Origin: Craterostigma plantagineum
Taxonomy: Eukaryota > Streptophyta > Magnoliopsida > Lamiales > Linderniaceae
Direction: 5' to 3'
Assembly (NCBI GenBank): GCA_027422505.1
Contig: JAPQWV010000727.1
Coordinates: 124,001-188,000 of the forward strand
Length of the DNA: 64,000 bases
Below, in pieces: positions 54,529 through 64,000 of the stretch. The position numbers were made by a program, and so were the translations under genes. The stretch's first letter is position 1, and every line of letters starts with the position of its first letter. A model generated the notes under the pieces. That model had not been told where the DNA came from. It was given only the letters and a program-made list of their open reading frames with translations, and did no database searches.

Positions 54529-57500
54529 AGCATCCTTTTCGCTTTGATGTCCTTTGTGTCTTCTTTTTCTTGGGTTCCTCCACAGCATCAATCGATTTCC
54601 TGAGTCCAAGTCTGAACTCGTAAGATCGTATCGTTCGTCGTAAGGATAATCGATCGGAGATGATGTTGATCAGCTTCTCGTACTTCTCCTGGACTTCTGC
54701 TTCTTCGTTCCTTAGCTTCTCCAAAATCCATTCGAGTTTCACCCAAATAATCAGCAGCGTCCCATCGCTGAATTTGGCAATCTCGGATGTTTTCATCAGC
54801 CTCTTTTCTCCTTTGTAATTGATGTAGACCACCAATGGATCGTTGCCATCATTGAATATGTGGCCTTCACCAAGACTTGAGTCGGGGACTTCGAAGGATG
54901 GCTTCGTGAGATTCACCCTTTTCATGTTGCTTTCCACCGCCATTTGAAGATCGTGAGTCGAATTGAACTTGATTTGGCGCATCATGAATCGCTTAAGAGC
55001 AACGTAGCCCACTTTCAAGTCTGGATTCTGGAGTGTTCCAAGAAATCTGAAGCTGAAAAGTATCCGATCAACATCTTCACCTCTGATGTAGGAGAGATCG
55101 CCTTCATTCAGTTCCTCAACCGTTCCATTTTCTCGCTGCACTTTATAGATTGGATACTCATAATAGTCGAGACGACCTCGCCGAACTCCCAAGATTTTGC
55201 TGATTCTGGCCTTTTCCTTCTCTTCTCTTCTAAGATTGTCAACGTTTGTATCTTTTGCTCTCAACACAAGCCGTCTACGAAGAGAGAGTAGGTATCGTAT
55301 AGCAGTTGTTCTCGGGAGATGAGTTAGGCCTCTTAGACTCAGCTCGTCTAGCTCCTTGATCCTATCTTCCTTCCTCCAAATTCTTCTCCGTATCTCTTCT
55401 TGATATGGAGCTATCACTTTGACATTTTCCCACGGCGGCTTCTGTTCCTTTCCTATCTTCGACTTCGAGGGGGGGCACTCTTTATCGACGACAGCGTGTT
55501 TGAGAAGCTTTGGAAGTTCTGGAATGTCTGCTTCGTAGTCTTCACCTTCCTTGAGCTCATCATCGTCGATAAGTGCTAGGTCAACTTTTGCCTTCATCAA
55601 GAAGTATCTGGCGTTGTCCAGTAAGCCCTTGGCCAAGGCTGGATGCATCGGCTTTGTTAACCAATCGTCGTTGAAGATGTACTTTTCTACCGTTGAGTGT
55701 GGGTTGTAAAGTGTTTCGAGAGATAGAGTAGGTGAGGATGGAGGATCAGAGGAAGTTCTTGGGTTTGTAAGGCTAGTCGGTGATGGACTCACGGTTGGTG
55801 AGGAGGTCGTTTGGGTTGTATTGGTAGTAGTTCGGGTAGATTTTCTGGTTTGGGTGGGTGTAGGTGGTTTTGTTCTGGTGGGTGTTCGGGTGGTTCTAGG
55901 TTGCGGCTGTGGCTGCGGCAGAGGCCCTGTCCCTTGTGTCTTCTCCCCCTCGGGATGATCCCCATCGTCAGGGTCGTCACGTGATTGTCTTGATGACTGG
56001 GCCTCGCCGGGGTTAGGCGGGTTGAAAGGAAACTCCAGACATCTGAGGACCTCCGCTTCATAGGCAGTGAGCTGCGGTGCAGTACAAAGTCTGGCCAGTA
56101 GAACGTCGATCAGTTCTGGGATTGGTACGTTCCACGGTCCTTCCTCAGAGCCAGGAGTTTGGTCGGGTTACGTGGGTACTTCTTCGTTGACGGGGGCTTT
56201 GCCTTTATCCCGAGAGGATGTCCCAATGACGTTGTAGACTTGGGTCATAATAGTGTCATCGAGATCTTTCGCCAATGCTGCGAGTCGATTCTCTAGCCTC
56301 ACCTCCGTCACGAACGGGGAAAATAACCTGACGGAGTCACTAAGACGTTCCGTCGTCACAACATCAGTAGAGGGTACTGATGTGCCGCCCGTTTGCACAG
56401 GACTTGAAGAACCGAGGCCACGAAGGCTCATCTTTGACATCAAAGCTGAGACTGACTCAGATTGATGGCCCAAGGTCGTAGCTGCAGTGATTTTGACTAC
56501 GTTGGGTCTTCCGCTCTGTTCCATACTAGACTCTAGTACGGAGACATCGTAGAGCGTTCGGTCTAGATCACTAAGATCTAGAGGTGCAGAATCTAATGGT
56601 AGTGTCCTAGAAAGTGGAAAAATTATGGATGGTGAGGACACTAGACTCGTAGTGATCAAAGAAGGTGCAGTCTGAGGCGGAGTACTGCTAGTTACATCAA
56701 CCACCTCCGAGCGAGGTGGTGATGAATGACGTGGCACCTCATGAGTATGTGAAACAATCATCTGTTGGGAGATGATTGAGTGGCTGGGAAGGGTAGTTTG
56801 CGCGATTGGACCCGATGTCGTGACTTCTACTCGGGGGAAGACAATGTCATCCCCTGTACCTATGGGCTCGGTCCGGCTTATTAGTGGACTAGTTGGCTTA
56901 GGAGTACGGTCGTGTTTTTGCTTTGTACGCCGTTCCTGTTGTCCTCCCCGGTCATCCCCTTTGGATTTACGCTTTCGTTTTGGCTGTGGGGATGAGGAGC
57001 TTCCTAGACCTACATTTGGCTGTGGGGGTTGGCTTGTCCCTGGGTTAGGTTCAACTGGGTTTTGTTGAGCCACGGGGACGTCGTCGAGGTTGTTGGCTTG
57101 CATATATTTGCGTAGCTCCGGCTCATTCGGATCGAGGAGGCGAAGTAAGTAGTGTGGGATGATCATGGCCTCCTGATCGATTTTGCTCTTCGTCGATTGG
57201 ATTTTTATGAGCTTCGAATATTGATAACCCTCATTTCTCGGTCGGCGTTCGATTTCGGGATGAAGATCCACGAAATGTTGGACGATAACAGGTAGCCACC
57301 GTAAGTAAGGGAGCACCGGCTTCGTTGATCCAAGACCTCGCCTTCGCAGCTGATCGAGGATGTCCGACCAGATGAGTTGTGCGACATCATAATTTTTGTT
57401 GAAGACAATCCCATGAAAGATAAGCATGATGTTCCGGTTGCACTTGTCGGACCCGAAGTCCTTTGGCGAGAGGCACTTGTTGACAATGAGAAACAGAGTC

Positions 57501-57943
57501 CTCCAAGATGCAGGGATGTCTTTGGCAGCGAACTCAGGTAAGTGTATGGTGTTTTGGGTGTTAGGTTTGTGGCCCATGAATAGGAAGTCCCTGATTAGGT
57601 CGTCGTTGGAGGGATGGGGATCATATAGGAGTGAATGAGGTAGGTTTAGTATGGAACGGAGAACGAATGGAGTAAAGACAAATATGGTGTTGTCGATTTT
57701 GGCGGAAAGGGTGGTTATTTTTGGGTTATTGGTTGGTTTTTGAAGAGTGGACAAGAATTGTTGCACATATACTTCAGGGACTACCTCAGTGATGTTTAGT
57801 GCGGTTCTTAGAGGGTGGTTTGCGAGGATTTTAATAATGATAGGATTCGGGCACGAGGTATTATCAAAGTCAAGTTGATGGTTGTTGGGTGCCCTCTGTG
57901 CCCAGTCCTTGGAGGCGAAAATCTCATCAATTTGTCGCACCAT
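54527..57943 (-). pseudogene. Sirevirus S3 accessory (post-pol) ORF, one nonsense codon
   Basis: Function unknown. The frame from ATG 57943 to 54527 is 1,139 codons and is open throughout except for a single TAA at 56170-56168, where S1 has a Gln codon. The first part runs to about residue 590, the second from there to the end. The N-terminal domain (about 1-290) includes SWRTLFLIVNKCL and PVLPYLRWLPVIVQHF. The middle (290-720) is Pro/Ser/Thr-rich with basic patches (PKRKRKSKGDD), possibly a nuclear signal. The C-terminal domain (about 740-1130) has IFNDDWLTKPMHPALAKGLL, DLQMAVESNMKRVNLTKP, KFSDGTLLII and a coiled-coil-like tail. No signal peptide or membrane span is visible, so an envelope role is unsupported. 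An ATG at 57970 is in frame, but 57943 is conserved with S1 and follows a splice acceptor. Confidence 0.88.
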
Positions 57944-57953
57944 TGTGGTATAT

Positions 57954-57983
57954 CTGCAAGATAAGAGCAAAGGATTAGTGGAA
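57954..57983 (-). other. Putative splice acceptor and branch point before S3 accessory ATG
   Basis: On the - strand CCACTAATCC, then TTATCTTGCAG ending at 57954, with the ATG 10 nt on. The layout is the same as at 1354-1380 in S1. Confidence 0.5.
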
Positions 57984-58825
57984 ATCGACCATTTTGACTT
58001 AGAAAGTATGCAAAATTATTCAATACGTTGTTAAGCATGTTAGGACTTAGAAAAATTTGGCAAAAATTGTGACTTAGTTTCGTTGAAGAAGCAAAGTGAA
58101 ATTGAATTAAGCAATCGGCGAAAGTGCCAATTTCAATTCAACTTCAATTGGTTTTGAGTTTCGGGCAGCAATGTGCATCGTGCGATTCAAATCATAAGTT
58201 CAATTTGGACTGTGGTTTCGATTTAAAGTCATGTTAAATTTAGGCAAATTCGGCAAAAGTGGAATTATAGTCAGTTTCGATCGAAAGTCATATTTAATTC
58301 AAATAAGTTCGGCGAAAGGGGAATGCAATTCAGTTTCGATCGAAAGTCCAATGTGGTACAATTTAAATCACGAATCGATCGATTCAATTGAGCCTTCAGT
58401 TTCGATCGAAAGTCATATTTAATTTAAATAAGTTCGGCGAAAAGGGAATGCAATTCAGTTTCGATCGAAAGTCCAATGTGGTACAATTTAAATCACGAAT
58501 CGATCGATTCAATTGAGCTGTCAGTTTCGATTATAATTAATTTTGTCGTCAGTTTCGATCGAAACTGTGAGGTAGTTTCGGCCGAAAGGGTTAAGTCAAA
58601 ACGATTAAAATTATGTTGAAAATGGAAATGCCCTGTTTCGATCGAAAGTAGTAAAACCCTAGAATACGTCGATTTGAAAACACAGAATGAGTAATATTTT
58701 CATAACAATCGATCTATTGTGATGTGAAATTGAAACTAGAGCTTAGTTTCGAGCGAATTTAGGCGAGATGAAAACACGTTTTAACAGTGATTCGCTCGAA
58801 CTCACGCAACCCTAATCTGCGTAAC

Positions 58826-58879
58826 CTGCACGAATGAGAAAAAACAGTTAAAAGCTGTAGATTAAGCGTTTTTCCTTAC
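58826..58879 (-). other. Putative 54-nt leader intron of S3 accessory gene
   Basis: Donor GTAAGG at 58879-58874 and acceptor GTGCAG ending at 58826. It is homologous to 551-606, with both exon edges conserved. Confidence 0.6.
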
Positions 58880-58989
58880 CATTGAGGGATGTGGAGTTGC
58901 AATAAACGGTAAAACAGAGTGAGATAGTGATGAGTTCGTGTGCGATTGCAGAGAGGGTTTAAGAGTGAATTTGAAAATCGATGAAGAAG

Positions 58990-59024
58990 AACAGTATTTC
59001 GGGCGAAACTCTATTTAAATAAGC
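58990..59024 (-). promoter_or_regulatory. Putative internal promoter of S3 accessory gene
   Basis: On the - strand TATTTAAATAGAG (about 59020-59008), then TTTCGCCCGAAATACTGTTC and TTCTTCATCGATTTTC, matching the S1 block at 437-485. Confidence 0.5.
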
Positions 59025-59427
59025 AGAGTCTCAGTTTCGCCGTGAAAAATTTCAAAGGATTTAAAAATCAATTTCAATCGAAATGTGTTACGAGCAAAAG
59101 TCAGTTTCGACGATAAAATTATAAAGGTATTTAATCAAATTGCAATTTCAATCGAAACGTGTTTCGAGCGAAAGTCAGTTTCGCCGAGAAACTAATAAAT
59201 CAAGAGTTAAAGTTCAGTTTCGATCGAAACGTGTTTAGTACGATTGGCAAATCAATTTTAAAGGGTTTCGAGCGATATGCAGTTTCGCCGAGAAATATTT
59301 GTGATATTTGAAATATTTGAATAATTTTAATTTCGATAGAAATTTAAGGAGTTTCACCATACTATATAATTTAAATTTGATGAGAAATCATAAACTCCTT
59401 GTGTGAACTGTTTTGTGCAAAATTTTG

Positions 59428-59543
59428 AGAGACTCCCCCTAGATGTGTGCGGACCATTCAATGACTCCCCCTAAATTAGTGCATAAAAATGAAAGACTCC
59501 CCCTAGATTCATGCATAAATTTTTTATTAGTCTCCCCCTAGAT
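59428..59543 (-). repeat. Four polypurine-tract repeats between pol and accessory module
   Basis: On the - strand four copies of (A)TCTAGGGGGAG(T/A)C or TTTAGGGGGAGTC at about 59531-59541, 59495-59507, 59463-59475 and 59431-59443, starting about 95 nt after the pol stop. Repeated polypurine tracts next to the 3' LTR are a known Sirevirus trait; here they are about 4.9 kb from it. Confidence 0.8.
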
Positions 59544-59635
59544 ATAACAGTATGATTTTTTAACATTCATAACATATAGAGAAAAAAATTAAATGATCTA
59601 TTTACACAATATCAGGTTCATGTAGGGACAATCGA

Positions 59636-61493
59636 TCATGTCTTATGGTTCAACATGCCTAACCTAGATACCAAAAATTGGAATCGCCTTTCATCCAATG
59701 CTTTAGTAAATAACTCAGCAAGTTGAAGATCTGTGTGAACAAAATGCATTTCGATTGTACCTTGTTCCACATGTTCCTTGATAAAGTGATATCTAATGTC
59801 TATATGTTTTGTGCGTGAATGATGTACTGGATTACTTGTTATAGCTATAGAACTTTTAGAGTCACTAAAAATTGGGATATGATTTAACGTTATGCCAAAA
59901 TCTCGTAGCTGGGTTCTCATCCACAAAATTTGTGAGCAGCAACTCGCAGCAGCGACATATTCTGCTTCTGTTGTCGATGTTGAGACACAATTTTGCTTTC
60001 GAGACGACCAGCTTACGAGTTTACCCCCGAGAAATTGAGCGGCTCCAGAAGTGCTCTTTCTGTCCAGCTTGCATCCTGCGTAATCAGCGTCTGTGTATCC
60101 TACGAGTTCAAAGCTTGATTCCATCGGGTACCATAGACCTAGATTCGGAGTTCCCTTGAGATATTTGAAAATTCGGTTGACTGCGAGCATGTGAGATTCC
60201 TTTGGATCAGCTTGAAAGCGTGCACAGAGACACGTGGCGAACATGATATCAGGTCTACTTGATGTAAGATAGAGCAAGGATCCTATCATGCCTCGATAAG
60301 TCGTCTGGTTAACAGATCTTCCTGAGGAATCTGCGTCAAGTTTGCATGAGGTAGACATGGGAGTCATGGCAGTATTTGAGTTGTCCAAGTTGTACTTCTT
60401 GAGTATGTCGTGAATGTACTTGGATTGACTGATGAAGATTCCATCGTGAAGCTGTTTAACCTGAAGTCCTAAGAAGAAACTTAGTTCGCCCACCATGCTC
60501 ATTTCGAATTTCTGCTTCATTAGATCCCCAAAGTTCCTGCACATTCGTGAGTCTGTTGACCCGAATATGATGTCGTCAACGTAGATCTGCACTAGCATAA
60601 TGTCTGAGCCGTCCTTCTTGATAAAAAGAGTCGTATCAATTTTCCCTTTTGTGAAACCAGATGAGATGAGAAAATCGAGAGGACCTCGTACCGGGCTCTG
60701 GGAGCTTGTTTAAGTCCATAGAGAGCTTTATCGAGTCCGTAGACGTGGTCTGGGAGTTGTTCGTTTACAAAACCTTCAGGCTGGGATACAAACACTTCTT
60801 CTTTTAGTATTCCGTTGAGGAATGCAGTTTTGACATCCATCTGGTAGATTGTGAAGTTCTTGTGTGCAGCGAAAGCTAAGAATATCCTGATGGCTTCTAT
60901 TCTTGCGACTGGGGCATATGTCTCATCATAGTCAATTCCTTCTTGTTGATTGTAACCTTTTGCCACTAGCCTTGCTTTATTCCGGATAACAACTCCTTGC
61001 TCGTCCTTTTGGTTCTTAAACACCCATTTAGTCCCTATAATGGTTTTCCCAGCTGGTCTAGGTACTAGGTTCCAAACTTTCAACCTCTCAAACTGATTGA
61101 TTTCCTCCTGCATTGCAATTATCCAGTCTGGATCGGCGAGTGCTTCAGCTACTTTACTGGGTTCCTTTTGACTGAGAAAGCAGGAGTAGAGGCTTTCGTT
61201 TATCGTTGATGCCCGAGTGGTTACTCCAGTGGAGGGATCTCCAATTATTTGTGAGTTTGGGTGGGCTCGAGTCCACTTTCTGGTACTAGGCTGTGATGAT
61301 CCAGCTGTGTTTGTAGCGTATATTGTTTCTCCACCTTGATCAGCCTGATGTTCTGTTTCTTCTCCAGGTTGTGGCATTACTGAGTCTTCTGAAGAAATTT
61401 CTATTGTTGTATCATAAGGCTGACGAGTTTCAGCGCCTGAGCTGGATATGATCTCTGTGTCTGTTGGGGGTTCACTATCGTCATCAAGGTGAA
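59636..61493 (-). pseudogene. Sirevirus S3 pol, C-terminal part (RT and RNase H)
   Basis: The open frame enters from 61493, where gypsy D cuts it, with the acidic linker before the reverse transcriptase ([20 protein letters not shown]). RT runs [52 protein letters not shown] sequence and [12 protein letters not shown] 1-bp deletion near 60685 throws the frame to a stop at 60592. The correct frame resumes with YVDD intact (QIYVDDIIFGS, near 60580) and continues through RNase H (GYTDADYAGC, STTEAEYVAAASC) to a normal copia end and stop at 59636. Integrase, protease and gag would lie right of the window. Confidence 0.92.
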
Positions 61494-64000
61494 TGTAGCG
61501 CCCCGTTTCCTATTATCTTTTTACGCAGCTATAACATATTCGTATAAAATTTTTCGCGATTTCCATAACCATTTCCTTTTACAAAAACGGGTGCATACAT
61601 CTGGTCTAGTTCCTTTCACAATAATGTACATATATGTACCTATCATATGAGTCACAAAATGCGATAGTCTAAATCCGTATGCTAACGATGAACCAGAGGG
61701 GAGCATGAGGAGAGCGTAGTTGGCCAACCTTGAATCCATGCTTTATGATATGCTTTCTACGCAGCCTGGTAATTATCTACAACAACTGTGCAGACACCGA
61801 TTCAGAGTATGATCGCAACATGTTAACTAAAAACATACGAGTAATAAAGTAAGCAGTAACCATTTTCAATCATGAAATCATCGTTCATATAATCGTCATT
61901 CATACGAACCGTAGATCACATGCCATTCTATATGTCCGTTTATTTTGATACTCCCGTTATAGACTAGCTAGACTCGTATTCTGTAAGCCCAGTCGGCGCC
62001 CATGCATGGGACACTGTCAATACTGTAAATATCTGTAGGTGCCTGTATAGGACTCTGTCATAACTGTCATCCCACTGATTTGGAGGGAAGTATGCCATAG
62101 CATCCGTATCGTACCATCCGTAGTCGTAGCAGTCATAACGGTTTCTCCTTTCGTTTATATGTATGCAATGCTATATAAAATACTTTATATAATACATAAA
62201 TCATATAAAAGCACTTTATGGTCACGTAATTCACATCGATCCGTAAATAACATATAAAGCACATATTAGTCAATTAATTCACATAAAGCATATAAGCACA
62301 TAAGGCACATAAGGTACATGTTGCAAATCTTACTCACAAGTTTCGCCTATTTCCTCCGCTCGCTTAAGTGACCTTGTCCTTCCCTTATCGGACTCCTGAC
62401 CTATACAATTATTTTATCCGTAAATACAAAATTCCTATAATGGTATGCGTGCGTGTATGCATGCATGCTTTATTATGCATGATTGTTCCTTATCCGTAGC
62501 CTTTACCAGAAACCCTAAATTATTTTATATCAAAACCCTAATATTTTATGTGATATTGGAATTCCTTATATCTGTATCATAATTCTTTTTATTTCAACTA
62601 ATTAACTAACAAATATTCTTATCTTATTTTATCTTGGACCATGTTTGATTCTATGATAGGATCTCGAAGTGTGACATAAAGGGTTTCGAGATATACCATA
62701 GAGGATTTCAAAACATATGTCGACATTTCTTAACTAAATGTCGAAACCTATGTCGAAGGTGATATCGAGATTCTTAAGTTTCAATTGGACATTATATCTC
62801 GACATCTTCTATTTACTTAAATTTTAAAATCTCGAATCATAGCTGATATCACAGCTCGATATTTGCTTAGCTCGAAATTTATACTCACGGTAATATTAAT
62901 ATTATATATGTCGAGAATTTTAAAGTGCATTTATGAAAGATTTCGAAATGTATCATAAGACATATCTCGACATTCTCTAACAAATATCGATCCATCTCGA
63001 CATTCTATCTAACAAATATCAATTCATCTCGACATTTATCTGACAAATACCAATTCATCTCGACATTCTCTTAGTTTGTTTCAAAATTTATGTCGAGGAC
63101 TTAATTAGTAAGTGCTCATATCGAAACTTATTTACCCTCGAGAACTTTATGGTATTAAGTCTAAACTATCCAAAACATTCATATAATCAGACACTTAGAT
63201 ATCGAAGTTCCTACTTTGCTAATAATTTCTACAAAAGATTCGAACTTTTCCAGACTCTAACGTGCGTCTTAATATCAAAATAAAATAATCATTCAGCTAA
63301 GCATGTATTAAATCGTTTCAACAATCTACGAAAACCCTAATAAATCTTTATACCATTGCTGAAAGTCTCTTCTCCTTACATATCCACCTAGAAAGGTTTG
63401 AATAGCTTTGAAACACAATACGTTCTAATAATGAAGACCTTTGTAATAATTACTAACATATACTTTTCATAATTTTTAAGTCTAACATGCGTATATACTA
63501 TATAACATCAATTAAATTCTTTACCTTAAAAAGATTTACCTAGCTTGAATCAAATTTGCTCTTTGCCGAAGTTCTTCCTTTCGTTATGTTTTCTTCTTAG
63601 CTTCGTAAGTTCTTAATGATATGAATCTCGTTTTCCTCTCCCTTATCATATGTTAAAATTTTTGTTTATTTATATAACTAGATATTTTCTTCATTCTCTT
63701 TCGTTCTTATCTAATGGTTGAGTGTAACAATAGTTAAATGACATCAACACTTTACTAATGCTTATCATAGACCTATCTAATACAAATGACATTATTATCA
63801 AAGTTGTTTTTCCCTATTGACTAAGTTTTCTATCGAAAACTTTAAACCCATCTCAATAGTATTTATCCTATCCTTCGTAACAATCTTATTATTATTCTTT
63901 TCATTTTCCATTTTCCCAACTCAACAATAACTTATTTTGAAACCCTTTCTCAGATTTCGAAACCTTTATTCAAACAATTTGAGACTACCTAAGGGTTTTC
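61494..64000 (-). repeat. Gypsy D LTR (at least 2.5 kb), truncated by window end
   Basis: It begins (+ strand) TGTAGCGCCCCGTTTCC exactly where the S3 pol frame is broken; the flank GTGAA (61489-61493) is the probable duplication. The order of features (an AAAATTTTTCG block near the edge, then a TCGACAT array) matches the LTRs of gypsy A and, in reverse, gypsy C, so the element reads on the - strand and this is its 3' LTR or a solo LTR. Only its outer end is seen. Confidence 0.7.
62650..63125. repeat. TCTCGACATT-type motif array in gypsy D LTR
   Basis: Variants of ATCTCGACATT, ATGTCGAAA and ATGTCGACATT, including three closely spaced CATCTCGACATTxTCT units at about 62995-63075. Confidence 0.7.

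Larger units (their letters stand above)
58230..59360 (-). repeat. CGAAAC / CGATCGAAA motif array in S3 spacer
   Basis: GTTTCGATCGAAAGTC, TTCGGCGAAA and TTTCGAGCGAAA variants recur with irregular spacing on both sides of the putative promoter. A ~120-bp segment (GTTCGGCGAAA to CGAATCGATCGATTCAA) is directly duplicated at about 58305-58395 and 58430-58515. Confidence 0.8.
54209..61493 (-). mobile_element. Sirevirus-like copia element S3, 3' part (pol, accessory ORF, LTR)
   Basis: On the - strand: pol from the reverse transcriptase side (61493 to 59636), four polypurine tracts, CGAAAC-repeat spacer with a putative promoter and intron, accessory ORF, final polypurine tract and 310-bp 3' LTR. 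It is inserted in the 5' LTR of gypsy B after CCAAGC (probable duplication CAAGC, 54204-54208). At 61494 it is cut by the LTR of gypsy D; the 5' half is outside the window. Only one nonsense codon (accessory ORF) and one 1-bp shift (RT) are seen. Confidence 0.92.

Noticed and set aside
54527..57943. Envelope glycoprotein of an endogenous retrovirus
   Set aside because: Position fits the so-called env-like ORF, but no signal peptide, membrane span or glycoprotein features are visible.

Overview
The window is nuclear DNA from a flowering plant, very probably a eudicot. The evidence is GT-AG introns, initiator-tRNA-Met (TGGTATCAGAGC) primed LTR retrotransposons, Sirevirus-type copia elements, Tekay-like gypsy elements, a plant hAT transposon and the remains of an importin-alpha gene. 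I see no intact host gene. Almost everything is transposable-element sequence in nested layers.

Left third (1-25.4 kb). Positions 1-5155 are the 3' part of a Sirevirus-like copia element on the + strand: a repeat-rich spacer, a broken ~1,140-codon accessory ORF lying between pol and the 3' LTR, then the LTR. Positions 5715-13413 hold an importin-alpha pseudogene on the - strand, with eight recognisable exons carrying stops, frameshifts and an internal deletion. One exon is split by a complete copia element (8133-12784) flanked by the 5-bp duplication AAGAG. A probable solo gypsy LTR (13930-15298) and a second, degenerate Sirevirus on the - strand (15375-25359) follow.

Middle and right (26.9-64 kb). 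A dead hAT transposon (from 26866, - strand) is interrupted at 30765 by a degenerate Tekay-like gypsy element (gypsy A). Eight bases inside the 5' LTR of gypsy A sits an internally deleted, gag-only gypsy (gypsy B, from 37505). The 3' LTR of gypsy B is split by a complete, apparently intact 10.35-kb gypsy element (gypsy C, 38869-49220, + strand, TSD CACTC) with one uninterrupted 1,488-codon gag-pol ORF. The 5' LTR of gypsy B is split at 54209 by a third Sirevirus (- strand), whose pol is in turn cut at 61494 by another gypsy LTR (gypsy D) that runs off the window. Everything right of 30765 therefore appears to lie inside the end of one hAT element.

The most interesting signal is in the two related Sireviruses at the window edges. 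In both, the stretch between pol and the accessory ORF holds arrays of CGATCGAAAC-type motifs. These are followed by a TATA-like box, a conserved leader block, a small GT-AG intron of 54-56 nt, and a second splice acceptor with branch point just upstream of the accessory ATG. This looks like a separate internal promoter plus spliced leader for the accessory gene. A row of four polypurine tracts directly after pol in the right-hand copy suggests that the whole module sits downstream of an ancestral 3' end. Arrays of TCGA-core motifs also occur in the LTRs of several otherwise different gypsy elements.
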